The position numbers and the translations under genes are program-made. DNA of 64,000 nucleotides, taken from positions 25,395,253 to 25,459,252 of the forward strand of contig CM034607.1 in the NCBI GenBank assembly GCA_020091685.1. Direction: 5' to 3'. The DNA is from Lutjanus erythropterus. Its lineage: Eukaryota; Chordata; Actinopteri; Lutjaniformes; Lutjanidae. Of the stretch, positions 22,406-34,060 are shown piece after piece; the first letter of the stretch is position 1; the number at the start of each line of letters is the position of its first letter. The notes under the pieces were generated by a model. It searched no databases and was not told the DNA's origin. It saw nothing but the letters and a program-made list of their open reading frames with translations.

Positions 22406-22880
22406 AGACCTGCAACAATCAGTCAATCAATCAATTAGTTTCCAGCTATTTTGAGTGTTTCTGTCGTTTGCCGAGCAAAAATGTCAAACATTTCTGGTTC
22501 CAGCTTTTTAAATATGAGGATTTTCTGCTTCTCTTTGGCACTTAGGATTCAAGGAATCAAGGACATTTAGTATTATAATAAAACAGAATTGGACAACAAA
22601 ATTAGAATTAGTTCTTTCATTGAACACACAAACTGCAACACAGACGGTAAATTAAATTCAGAATAGAATAAGGTGAAAATATAAAACAAAATAATTATAT
22701 ACATTTCCATGAAGAGTCTTTAGATTTTGGTTGGACAAAAGGAGCTATTTGAAGACGTCGCCTTGGGATTTAAGGGGTTGAGAAGAGCATTTTTCTAAAT
22801 TTTCTGACATTTTATAGACTAAATGATTGATAGGTGTGAAAATAAATGGCAGATTAATCTGTCTTGAAGCTCTAATATGT
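22406..22880 (+). repeat. Dispersed AT-rich repeat, copy 4, split by a nested insertion
   Basis: The outer halves match copy 3: ACCTGCAACAATCAG at the left, TTTTCTGACATTTTATAGAC near 22800 on the right. They are separated by about 200 bp (roughly 22535-22730) beginning AGGATTCAAGGAATCAAGG. That stretch is unrelated to the family and looks like a second element inserted into the first. Confidence 0.55.
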
Positions 22881-23754
22881 GCAAGAAAGACCAGAGCTAC
22901 AACGGATAATGTTGCTTAATGTTTCTTGCCCCTTTTAAACCAATTCTAAGACATGAAGCATACATGTTGCATGCTTTCTTCAAAATATAAAATAGGCTGA
23001 AAAACATAATTGCAAGACTAAAGATGCTTTCTGATTTCTGGTTTTGGGTGAGAGAAATGTGCCCATCAATCATGACAGGTCTTTAACAGTATATAAAGGT
23101 TATTTCATGTGTCTTTCTCCAAAATGTCATGCTAAAATAGTTCATTTAAATCCCCCATCATGGACGCACACACATGCATCTCTGACCCAGAAGACACACG
23201 CTTCTTTGTGATGATGACAGCAGTGAAAACTGTCCACTAGGGGGAGACACTCCATCACAGACACGCTCACATCAGACTGTCGCCTGCTGCTGCTTCTGTG
23301 TTTTGACATCAGGGGGCAACAGTGTGCACATGGGTGGCTCATCCAGCAGTGGTGCAGTTAACAGGGGACCACCTGGGATCCATGAAAGGGCTCCCACTGG
23401 GAAGATTGTTTTTCTCTACATGTTGAATGATACAATGTGAGATCATGTAGGGCCAGGAGAAATCAGAAGGGTCAGAAAGCAGCAAAAACATATTGCACTT
23501 CAGATGTTCTTCTAATCTTTGCTTAATTTTTTTGTGAAAAAAAAATCAAACAGAAAAAACTGTAGACCTCATATGGAATGACAAGGAGGTTGAAAGTTGT
23601 AGTGGTTTTGTTTTAAGGGGTCAACCAAAGACAAAGGAAGAAAGAAGAAAACAAAAAACAAACATATGACAAATTTGTGACAACTTAAATGACTATATAT
23701 TGAGAGGCCGACTGCCTACATCATGCTACTGTTTCCTCAAATTATTTAGACATG

Positions 23755-23895
23755 TTTGAGAGTCAGCTTGCTTGAAAAAAAAAAAAGAATGAAAGCAAAA
23801 AAAAAAAAAAGACAAATACGCCTTTATGGTCTTTTTTAAGACAAGTTGCTCAAAAGACAGAAGGAAAGAAAGAAAGAAAGAAAGAAAGAAAGAGA
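23755..23895. repeat. A-rich and (AAAG)n simple repeats
   Basis: Two A-rich runs at 23775-23810 and a GAAA/GAAAGAAA tetranucleotide array at about 23858-23893. Confidence 0.8.
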
Positions 23896-24469
23896 AACGA
23901 ACAAAGAATGCCTAAAAGCATCCTATAAGAATTTATACATCAGTCTTAAATTATATGATTTCCCCATTTTCCCCATGTTTTCTTATGTTGAACCCCAACA
24001 ATATAGTGTATTGTGTTGCTGCTCTTCTATGAACCTCTTTATGTGTAGTTTGCATCTTTTAATTCCCCCTAAGTGTCTTTAAAGGTTGGAAAAATCCACT
24101 TACTTAAATAAATCCTCACTGTCTGACACATCACACACTGTATAAACCAATTCAGTAGGGCTTCACTGGTATGGGAAACAGATAATCACATTGCCAAAGC
24201 AAGTGACACAAAAGAAAAATGTACATATAGGCAGAAGAATTATGATTTTACTACCGATATATGGGCCTACAGGCACATAAAAAGTATTTATGATTACATT
24301 CTGTGTCAGTTTGTTCTAGCTGAAGCTATGACATTTACACTGAGGGAAATATTCAAAATTTTTAATTTATTACCCTCAAAATTCAGACATATTTTGTATG
24401 TTTGAAAACATTAGATCTCCACTAGAATTTAAATTGAGTTCAGTGGGTTTGAGATACATTTGGCTGCAT

Positions 24470-25010
24470 GTGCACTAAAAATCAGTGGGTCAAAATTGAT
24501 CCAACGAAGCCCATACTGGGTTAACTTTACCGAGCACACACGAGTAGAAAACCATCCAAGTCAATAGTTTGATTTTGGTGGTTTATTTTGGGTTATTTAC
24601 ACAGACTAAATGTATTCTGGGTCTTTTTGTTACTGATATGTCTATCGTTTGCAGTTTTAAATCACATTCCCATTGTTTTAAGATAAAAAAAGATAATTTA
24701 TTGTCTCTGTGGGGAAATGTGGCTTCATGCAGTCAACTTATATACAACACAAAACAGTAGATAGCCAACAAAAAATACCAGAAATACAATAATAAATACA
24801 TACAGCAATAAAAACATATGTAAAATATTGCACTACTTCTAAGATAAAAAATGTAAATATATAAAAATGAGGAATGAAATCATAAAAAACATTGTTGAGC
24901 TGGTTGATTGTTAATTAGTGTTATGTTTTTGTGAGTTTTTTGTGTCTAACAACAACACAACTGGTTATTTTGACCCAGTTTGGACAAATAACCGAACTGT
25001 AAACTAATAT
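24470..25010. repeat. 'Tgacccagtttgg' DNA-element remnant with a nested retroelement tail
   Basis: GTGGGTCAAAATTGATCC with CTGGGTTAACTTTACC at 24483-24535, and TTATTTTGACCCAGTTTGG near 24965-24983, resemble the ends of a fish DNA element. Between them, about 24680-24870 carries TTTATTGTCTCTGTGGGGAAATG with A-rich sequence. That resembles a LINE 3' tail also seen at 58885-59180. Confidence 0.4.
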
Positions 25011-25592
25011 CACTGAGTTAAGACATCATATTAGCACTGGATAAAGTTTAATCCATAGTGAAAGCAGTGTTTTTATATATATTTTTGTACATTCATGGAT
25101 GTGTAAAGCTTTAATTCTTCTTCCCTGTCAACCACACAGTTAAGTCACTCTCACGCTCCCACTAAAAGTCCTTTCAGATTAAGATTCCTCAGGACAAAAT
25201 CTGAGGTCTCTTGTATTTGGACGCCCTTGACATGAAAAAGTTTGGGAATCCCTGCCGCAGCCTTGGCTTTAGCTGTTGTGTGGAGCTTTTTCGAACACAG
25301 AAATACATATATACCCTATCATAGCCTCTCTCTCCCCTTCTTCCCTCTGCCTGATGTAGTGTGACAGTGTGTTCGCCCGCAGCACTCTGCTGGCGTGGAA
25401 ACAATCAGCTTTGACAGAAAGGGGGTGGAGGGGAGGAGGATAGAGGGTAGAGGGAGGTAGAGGAGCAGGGAGGGATGAGAGGGAGTGGGAGGGGGTGAGG
25501 GCGGGTGGAGGGGAGGCTGCGGCCCTGAGGCCTGTGTATGATGAACTGGATAGAAAGACCTGTCATCAGAGGAGAAACAGCACAACACATGG

Positions 25593-25644
<52 letters not shown>

Positions 25645-25645
25645 T

Positions 25646-25695
<50 letters not shown>
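25593..25695. repeat. (GATA)n microsatellite
   Basis: About 25 units of AGAT with a single interruption (AGATTGAT) near 25641-25650. The long leucine/tyrosine/isoleucine/serine-repeat frames across it are artefacts of the repeat. Confidence 0.97.
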
Positions 25696-25862
25696 GCCTT
25701 CTACCATTGTAACATGATTTAAAAAGTGTTGTGGATTTGAGGTAGTGTGTCAGGTTGTTGCCTAAATTCTGTTTTTGACATGGGAGAATCAATTAAAGAA
25801 GCTTTTGTGCCTGTACATTGCACTACATCTATGTCTTTAATTTAATTTAGAATTCAGACATG

Positions 25863-25864
25863 GC

Positions 25865-25905
<41 letters not shown>

Positions 25906-25912
25906 GTTAGTT
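25863..25912. repeat. (TTAG)n microsatellite
   Basis: About eleven TTAG units. TTAGG-like, but four bases, so not telomeric. Confidence 0.95.
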
Positions 25913-26129
25913 AAAATAATATTTGAGGACCATACATTTTGTGGCTGCATCCGTGTTTTAGTAGACTACAAGATGGAACATTGTCAATGCTTGATTTTAA
26001 AGTAATCCAAAAGTAAAGTAAAATGATTCAAATCAGATTACATTTACTGTGGTCAAATGGATTACCTTACTAACTACAAAAATTGCCATGTAATTTGTGT
26101 TCTGTAACTGACAACATTTCAACAACATC

Positions 26130-26230
26130 ACATATCTAGTTAGCTAGATAGATAGCTGATAGCTACATAGCTAGCTAGATAGCGTGGCATATATATAAAT
26201 GATGAGATAGCTCGCTAGCTAGCTATTGCA
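26130..26230. repeat. AGCTAGATAG/GCTAGC low-complexity repeat
   Basis: Irregular TAGC and GATA words (TAGTTAGCTAGATAGATAGC, CTCGCTAGCTAGCTA). Similar in word use to the minisatellite at 4430-5155, but without a shared unit. Confidence 0.6.
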
Positions 26231-26315
26231 AGAAAGGTTGGCTTAGCTGGCTTCAACTTTGTTTGCGCGCATTAGAACTGGCTGGGCGGTCACTTGGAAG
26301 TCAAAGGTGCCAAAC

Positions 26316-26366
26316 GACGAGGTGGCCGAGTGGTTAAGGCGATGGACTGCTAATCCATTGTGCTCT
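26316..26366 (+). pseudogene. 5' half of a tRNA-Ser(GCT), truncated
   Basis: The sequence begins GACGAGGTGGCCGAGTGG with TTAAGGCGATGGACTGCTAA, an exact-looking serine tRNA 5' acceptor strand, D arm (A box TGGCCGAGTGG) and anticodon arm with GCT in the loop. After the start of the variable arm (CCATTGTGCTC) the similarity stops. The variable-arm remainder, T arm (B box GGTTCGAATCC) and 3' acceptor strand are absent. Without a B box it should not be an active Pol III gene. It is probably a truncated tRNA pseudogene. Confidence 0.85.
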
Positions 26367-26923
26367 GATGGCTTTAACTTAGTTTTCATTTACTCAAAAT
26401 AAAGACAGCATAACATGAATAAAATGCAAGTTGTTCATGTGAGACAAAGCTGTAAATTTCAGGATTCTCACCTTTAAAATAAGTTTCAATACAGAAGACG
26501 TGCATGACTGAGGAAAGTAAGGTGTAGTAATTTGTAGTGTATGTGAATGTCAAATTGTGTGAGACATGTAAATTATTTCACTGGCTGTAGAAGTGTTTTG
26601 ATTTTGTGACAAAGATGTGATAATTAGTCCCTTAAAATATTATACAAAGACAGTAGAAGTTATTTTACATACTGTAATATCATATCATCTGCATGTTGAT
26701 ATGGTGTATTATTTGTGACTTCCAATCTTTTCTTAATAACGCAAATGGTGATGTTACAAATTCTCATAGAAATCAACAAAGTATTGAGATCTTTTAGTTA
26801 AGTAAAAGTAGCAGTACCATACCGTGAAATTACTCTATTCCAAGTAAAAGTCCTGTATCAAAAAAGCACCAAAAGTTCCAAAAGAATGCTCCATTTATGA
26901 ATTATGTACATTTATAACAGATA

Positions 26924-26928
<5 letters not shown>

Positions 26929-26979
<51 letters not shown>
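26929..26979. repeat. (ATT)n microsatellite
   Basis: About 17 uninterrupted ATT units. Confidence 0.97.
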
Positions 26980-27059
26980 CAAGCTGGCTCAAGAGACCTC
27001 CATGGTTAACTTAAGTTCAAATAAAATTCCCAAAATGTGTTAAGTATAGTTTGAAGAGA

Positions 27060-27500
27060 AGGACGAAACTGTGTTTAATTCTGTGAATCACACAGAGGGA
27101 TGTTTAATTAAATGTCTCATTGTAGTCAACTATTAATTACCATTTGGCATTATTTTGCTCATTCCTGCCGAGCCCAATTATTGAATTTAAATACTTCACA
27201 GTCTCATCAACAGCAGATTTAGAAAATCGAATTGCTCTTGTCACTCAATGTGCCCTAAATTGGCTTAATTTGACTTGAAGTCTGAATTGAAAGCCGTGGA
27301 CAAGCTAAAACTTTAATTGACAAAAGACAGGTCAAATCCTCCTTCAAAATGTGAACATTTTATTAACCAAAACATCTAATAATGTGTTGTAACAACCTGT
27401 TGACTGAGACAGAAAACCACGCAGTGTTTAAGGCCTCGGTGACCTCTGTGTTTAGTCACCCACTTGACTCTCTCGACTAATTCACTTAAAGCAATCAGAT
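27060..27500. promoter_or_regulatory. Possible conserved enhancer, homeodomain-site rich
   Basis: Non-repetitive segment dense in TAATTA/ATTAA cores: TTTAATTAAATG, CTATTAATTACC, GCCCAATTATTG, GGCTTAATTTG, CTTTAATTGAC. It lies in the gene-free interval between C1orf216 and cdca5. Its texture resembles vertebrate conserved non-coding elements. No cross-species comparison is available, so this is inference. Confidence 0.3.
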
Positions 27501-27554
27501 CCATTATGAGGGCCCCTCTCAAGACGCAGTGTCAATGTTTGATTCCAGGACTTG

Positions 27555-27608
27555 AAGCTTGTGTGTGTGTGTGAGCGTGTGTGTGTGTGTGAGGAGGAGG
27601 AGGAGGAG
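27555..27608. repeat. (GT)n and (GGA)n simple repeats
   Basis: GT tract at about 27559-27590, directly followed by GAGGAGGAGGAGGAGG. Confidence 0.85.
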
Positions 27609-27844
27609 GGGTGTGTGCTGATGGTTCAGCTGCCTCGTCTGCTATAACCAGCTAATAAATATGAAAACAGCAGGTTAAAACTTTTTTATTTGTCCCGTGC
27701 CTGAAAGGATTATACCCTTCTATGGAGTCCCGTGAAAAATCCCCCAAACCTCATAATGCCCAATGTTGTCCCATAAAACTGTGTTGGACAAAAGGCAGAG
27801 AAAGGGGGCTTTTTCACGCATAAGGGGTTTTCTCAAGAGCACAT

Positions 27845-28280
27845 TGAGGGGAGCCCCGGCCGGGACCCGCCCATAGATTATCTGGCTGTCGGTGAAAGCA
27901 CGGCTGGGAGCGGCAGGTGCGTATGCCAGGCACGGGGGGTCGCAGGGGGGCCGGGTGACCGTGCAGAGGGTGGTGAACTATGGAGAATGCTGCGCAGCTG
28001 CCGGCAGGAATGTTTGCAGATTGTCACATCCATTTAACTTGCTCTTTTTCTTCTTTTTCTCTCCTCCCCCACACCCCCTCACCCACGACCTAGAGATGGA
28101 GCTGCTGGTCTCCCAGGTTCCCCCCCCTCCCACCTCCAAGCCGCAGAGATACAGGCTAAACGGTGACACCCTGTCCACAAAAGCGACAAGCGGCGCGGGT
28201 CGTCCCCCCCTCGACGCCGTGAAATTGTGGATTAAACTGATAAGCAGCGAGAACGATACAGATCCCCACATTTTTTGAGG
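27845..28280 (+). other. GC-rich segment with an unassigned open frame
   Basis: A CpG-rich patch (CCCCGGCCGGGACCCGCCC, later GCGACAAGCGGCGCGGGTCG) contains an open frame. Its plausible part begins with an ATG at 28096 (MELLVSQV then proline-rich) and ends with TGA at 28276-28278. The ATG sits just after a strong pyrimidine tract and CTAG (28050-28093), which could be an acceptor. CGGCAG before GTGCGT near 27916 could be a donor. No family is recognised. A first exon of an unknown transcript or chance in a CpG island are both possible. Confidence 0.2.
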
Positions 28281-28289
28281 GACTAAATG

Positions 28290-31200
28290 AATGCCAAGTA
28301 ACTCATAAGGCAGGGTTAACACACTCTTTAACTCCGTCTCACTTTAAGTCCCCAGGGGCGTCTTCTTCTCATACAGGTTATTGGATTTCAGGTTTCTGAA
28401 GCGCAGACATCAACATATGGTGGTGTGTAGATGGAGCTGAAGCTGTTTAATAATGCAGCTCATGAATTTGCCTCCGCAACTTTGCCAAAAATTAATCAAA
28501 TAACACAAACACAAGTTGTACGCCACCTAAATTCACAAACTAATCTTCTGTCATGTCGCCTCTCATGGAAGCATCACTGTAACTGTCTCAGAGACGTGTT
28601 TCATTAAGATGTTTATTTCGTATGTTTCTGTCATAGATTCATTACTATTTGAGTTCATGCAGCCTGTTAAAATGCCACATAAATAAGATGTTAAAATGGT
28701 AAAAAAAAATTCTCAAACTTATTCTGAGTATCACCTCAGAAAATATTAGGATCTTCAAGTACCACCATTATGAACAACATTAATACAGTAACATGCTCAT
28801 CCTGTTCTGCTGCAGATTTATTCCTAAAAAGAGGATTTTTTATCAGCCACATTGTGCACAAAACACGAGAGCTGGCACTCAAACTTTTCCACACAACTCT
28901 CATAACTGCAAGAGGCAGCCCTTCACACACTTGTACATTCACTCTCAGTCTCTTCATTTTATCTATCTTTCCATCCCAGTTTAACTTATAACTAATCATG
29001 GATGACATGTGTGCGCTTCGTGCATGAACATCACCATGCAGCAGGTTGAAATTGACACAGCGAGGTACACAGTACTAGAGAGCACGTACCACTGGTGGTA
29101 GTACCACAGTTTGCAGAGGTGTCAGACTTTGGTAAATGCAGAAGTACTGATTCAACTTCTTTACTAAAAGTAGGCCTAAAAGTGCAAAAGCACAGGTTCC
29201 AAGTAGCCCTCTGAGGGACATTTTTCTCCATGACTGAGTTTCTCATCTGTTTCCTCTTGTTATGTCTGTCGTGCACGATACGTGCTGATGGATAGACCAA
29301 AGAATCATATTTTCCATGTGTTATTGTTCCATCCATTTAGTCTGGATGTTGGAAAAGTGACGCCAAATGAGGCAAAAATAAAAACAATCAACAATCCCTC
29401 TCAAATTAAAATAAAGTAACAACTCTCTTGTTTTGTTGTAAGGAGCAGAAAGTCCAGATATTTGTGTTAAAATGTAGGGAGTAAGAACTCTACTTAAGTA
29501 CAGTAATTAAGTATTTGTACTTTGTTACTTCTCACCTCTGATAGTTTGAGAAATTAGGGTCTAAAATATACCACATTAAAATAATGTTTGGTTAATAAAT
29601 ATAGTGCTCCTCATGTAATGTTTTATTTTGATGTAGGAACGTAAAAGGTCACATGACCAGAGTTAAGTTGAGGTTACAACTGTGGCATTATGGGCCAGAG
29701 CTAACTTGTGTATGTGTGTTGATGTCCCTTTACATGGGAAGCGTGACATGATTTCAGGAATTTGATTTTGATTTCATCACATTTCTGCTGTGCTAAAATG
29801 TTGTTTGTGTTTATGTTTATGAGTGGATGCTTGCTTGAGAGACTATTCATGAATGACGGCTCATATCTAACAATGCATTTCTTCTATATTCTTCGTCTAT
29901 ATCTTCATTTTTTATTTATTTATTTTATCTTTTTTATTACAACCTTTGGTCTTCCTGGCATGTCTTGTGATAGCAGACTCAGGTGATACACACAAGGTGT
30001 TGTAAACTTGTATGTATGTTTCTATAAAGTTGATTAAAATAAACAAAAAAAACTTTGCTTTAGAGCCTTTAAAATGACTGAGTGATGAATACAACTTTTT
30101 ATTTTCTTGTACTTTTCATGCAGAAAAAATAAATCTTCAAAAGACATCTGTATGATGTATAGCCATTATTTCATTGGACCAGTGTAGTTGCAATCACCTC
30201 TTATCTTAATTTTCATGCATTCAAAAATAAAGTCTGTGTATTATTAACAGAATTCATTTATCAAAGAAGATAGTCGTCCCACATATTGACCCACGTCAGC
30301 TGCGTCTTTGCCTGGAAATGGCCTCTTTAGAGCACCATACCTTGGTGCTCTAATCTCTGCCGTCCAAACTGTGTCCCTTTTCCAAACTGTGGCCTGAGGC
30401 TATGTGTGGGTCCGCGACATAATCCCCCTCAAAACTCTGCTGTCCCTCTTAATTCCACTGGGGCTTTGGCAAAAAGTGCTACACGTCAGACCGGCACAAC
30501 GCTGCTTTTTCACACCATCTTCTAGCAAAAAGGGATTAATGTCTCTCCACCATTATGAATAATGAGAATGAATAACAAACAGCCGTCTGTTTATCCCGCA
30601 TGATTAAATAAAGGAAAGAGTGTCCTTGTGCTTTTTATTGAACTGTGTTAATGGAGGTGACACACAAACAACAGAACGGGATGAAATCAGTAAGTTACCA
30701 TCTGATGCTTTAAGCCAAAGTATTGGCACCAAATTTATCCCTTAATTAATGTCTAAACAGAGAAATCTGGTGTCTATGTGTTTTTGCATGCACAGAAGGC
30801 AACAAAAGATCCGATTTATGCCCAAAAAACCTTTATGTTCACGATAACAATTAATGGTCATGGCTGCAGCTTCCTCAGTTGACACTGAGGTCATGTCATC
30901 TGTATTATTTCATTTGTTTTATTTCATGCAGTTTGGAAAACTTTTTGAAACACAATTTAAACCTTAAATTTGGGAGATAAAATCAACAGAAAGCATATAT
31001 AGTTAACTGAATAAATAAAAAGGGGGGAGACAGAAAAACTGGAGACAGGGTAATATAAATTTTTGTTTTTTAGGAAAAAGTGGTGTAAGGGCTATTTACG
31101 CCTGACTGTTTACCCATCGGTGCAAGTTGGAAAAAATAAATGAAATGTTGAATTCATGAGCAATAAAGCACTGCGTTGGTCATTTGCGATATATTTAGAG

Positions 31201-31450
31201 GTTTTACTGCAACAACCTCACCTGGTCCAGCACAGAGTTCTGCAGGAATGAGTCCTAAAACCCAGAAATGAGCTGGCATATTAGCAGTCCTTAGCAATCA
31301 TTGTCCAAAAATGGACAATGCAGCTATGAAGAAGTGTGTGTAAGTGGCATAGCTCTTACAGAACAATGCATGTTAACCAAATTTCACTTTTACATCTACT
31401 GGTATGCTCTGTATTATGGCTTTAGCATTTTCCTTCCATGCACTATGACA
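28290..31450. other. Intergenic, no gene seen
   Basis: AT-rich DNA with an AAGTACT-type repeat at about 29470-29535. A unique-looking block at 30290-30660 contains CCTTGGTGCTCTAATC, CCATTATGAATAATGAG and CGCATGATTAAATAAAGG. That block may be a conserved element. Open frames here show no family resemblance. Confidence 0.4.
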
Positions 31451-34060
31451 GAGACATTACTGTTAGGAGAAAAAGGCGATGATTAATGTGACCAAATCAA
31501 CTTAAATAAGTAAAGACACCTTTAGGCACCAAGTGTTGACAAAGTTTCCCTTTTGTGGCCTTAACATTTCTCGTTCTTGTGTTTTTTTCTTCCCAACATT
31601 TACAGGCTCATAACTCAGTCCCCAGCTGCCAAAACAGACCCAGCAACGAGAAAACCCTCATGACAAGGATTCATGGGACAAAATATGAAACCAACATTGC
31701 TCTTGGGATCTGAACCCAGACAAGCCCCCAATTGTTACTCCCCTCGTCCCCTAGACCAAATAAAACTTTTCAAGTTTCAGTCTTATAAGTTTGAAATTAC
31801 AAAAAAATATTTAGGATTGATCTTAAAACTAATTCAAATGTCGAGTAGCTTTAATCTGACATAGTTTAACAGGTGTTACACCGTATATGGTGACCTTTGA
31901 CATTAATACCAGAACATATCTTGCTCCTCATCATTGGTACAATTAGTCTCATGTGTTGTTCAGAGTTGTGATTAAAGGTTTAGGTGGACTGAGAGGACTG
32001 GGAATGGCTGCCCTAGAAGTTTCTTAGGACCTTAACACTAAACAAGGAATGATCAGTATGACCAAGAAATTAAGAGACTCTCATGCCCTAGACCTGTCGT
32101 TCCCAAACTTTTTTTTGGCATGCCGCCCTTTCAAAAAGCCAGAAAAAGTTGACACCCCCAACCCAACGTTGTTTTTTTTAAATCAGTGACTTATAATAAT
32201 TGGGGATAGGACTGAAAGGGGAAAAAAAGGATTCAAGACTTTTTGTCCAAAGTGTTGACAAAACTTCCCTTCAGCATCTTGTTTAAATGTGTTCCTCTCT
32301 ATCATAGACATAATATTCCTCTTCTGTGCATCTTTTTACTCTTTTTGCTCAGTATTTTCCAACACAGACTGGATTGTAACTCAGTACTGCCTACATGGAC
32401 AATGCTGGTAGGAATGAGAATCTAAATGGGCGAGAAGGACACTTTGGGACACGTGGACTAAATCTCCTTATAGTATCCCCTCTGTATCAGAGCACTTATT
32501 ATTTCTCTTCCTTGCATCTTTGTCTCTTTTTCTCAGCTTTCTGACATTTACTACATCATAACTCAGTCCACAGCTGCCCAAATGGACAATTCACCCAGCA
32601 ACAAAAATGTCCTCATGACAGCGATTCATGGGACAAAGTACGCAAACAAACTTGGTCTTGGGATCTGAACCTGCACAAGTCCCCATTGTTGCTCCCCTCA
32701 TAAAAAAAACCCTCAAAACACTAATGATTAATGTGACCAGGAACTTAACTTTTAGTTAAGTGTTTAAAAAAAATCCCTTCAGCATCTCGTTTAAATGTTT
32801 TCCTCTGTATCACAGACATAATATTCCTCTTCAGTGCATCTTTTATTCTTTTTGCTCAGTATTTTCCAACACAAACTGGATTATAGCACGGTATTGCCTA
32901 AATGGACACAGCCACTTGGAATAAAAATCTAAATGGGCAACACTGCTTTTAACAGAAAAAAAAGAATGCATGAAAATGTTGATAAAATTTCCCTTCAGCG
33001 TCTTGTTTAAATAAATTCCTTTATATCATAGACATAATACTTTTCAGGACATGTTTTACCGTTTTTGCTCAGTATTTTCCAACATTTAATGGATTATAAA
33101 ATAGTATTGCCTATAAGGATGACATAACTTTTAGCAGGAAAAAATAATAGTCAATGTGACAAAATCCCATGAAAGTGAGCAATAAAGACGGCTCTTGGGA
33201 TCTGAACTCAGACCAGCCTCCAAGTGTTTCTCCCCTCATCACCTAGACTTTTCTTGGAGTCGTAACACACTCAGTAGAAAAGAACGAATGACTGATGTGA
33301 CCAAGAAATTTTCAGCACACACTGGATTATAGCTCAGTATTACCGAAATGGACAAAACCATTAAGAAATAGTGAACGGTCAGTGTGACAAATCCCAAAAA
33401 ATGAGAGCAATAAGGGCCTACATGTGGACAAAACTCCCTTGTAGTGTCCCTTCTGTACCGGAGCCTTACTATTTCTCTTTCTCGCATCTTTCCCTCTTTT
33501 TGCTCAACATTTATTAGATCATAACTCAGTCAACAACTGCCAAAATGGACAATTCACCCAGCAACAAGAAAACCCTCATGGCAACAATTCACAGGACAAA
33601 ATACGAAACCAACACTTCTCTTAGGCTCTGAACGGGGCTGACTTTTTTGGGGGAGGCTGTAACATTCTTAGAAGAAGAAAAATGAATGATTGATATGACA
33701 AAGACATTAAGAAATCTTTGGTCCAAAGTGTTGACACATTTTTCCATCAGCGTCTTATCGAAATAATGTTCTGCTTCTGTGCATCTTTTGCTCTTTTTTG
33801 TTCAGTATTTCCCAGCACATTGCTTTTAACAGAAATAACTGATGTAACAAACATTCTTGGGCCTAAATGTTGACAAAATGTCTCATCTGCATCTTCATAA
33901 AGTGTCTCCTATGTATCATGACCTCAAGATTCCTCTTCTTCCCACGTTTCCCTCAGTATTTTCCAACACACGCTGGATCATAAACTCCGTATCCACAGCT
34001 GCCAAAACGGACAATGCGGCTCGGAACGAGAATATGAAAATGAAATATGAAACAGTGGTG
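31450..34060. repeat. Local array of a diverged ~400-bp repeat
   Basis: Three ordered blocks recur. Block A is TTTGCTCAGTATTTTCC with AACACA and TGGATTATA, near 32343, 32851, 33063, 33310 (partial), 33799 and 33950. Block B is CCCAGCAAC, AAAACCCTCATG and ATTCATGGGACAAA, near 31639, 32593 and 33556. Block C is CTTGGGATCTGAAC, ending in CTCCCCTCATC and CCTAGAC, near 31703, 32654 and 33193. Linking phrases such as AAGTGTTGACAAA and CTTCCCTTCAGC also repeat. Copies differ by substitutions and missing blocks. A detached copy lies at 36000-36245. No copy keeps a reading frame. Confidence 0.8.

Noticed and set aside
25319..25792. 157-codon minus-strand frame rich in leucine, tyrosine, isoleucine and serine
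   Set aside because: It is the translation of the (GATA)n microsatellite, not a gene.
25863..25912. TTAG repeat considered as telomere-like sequence
   Set aside because: The unit is TTAG, not TTAGGG.
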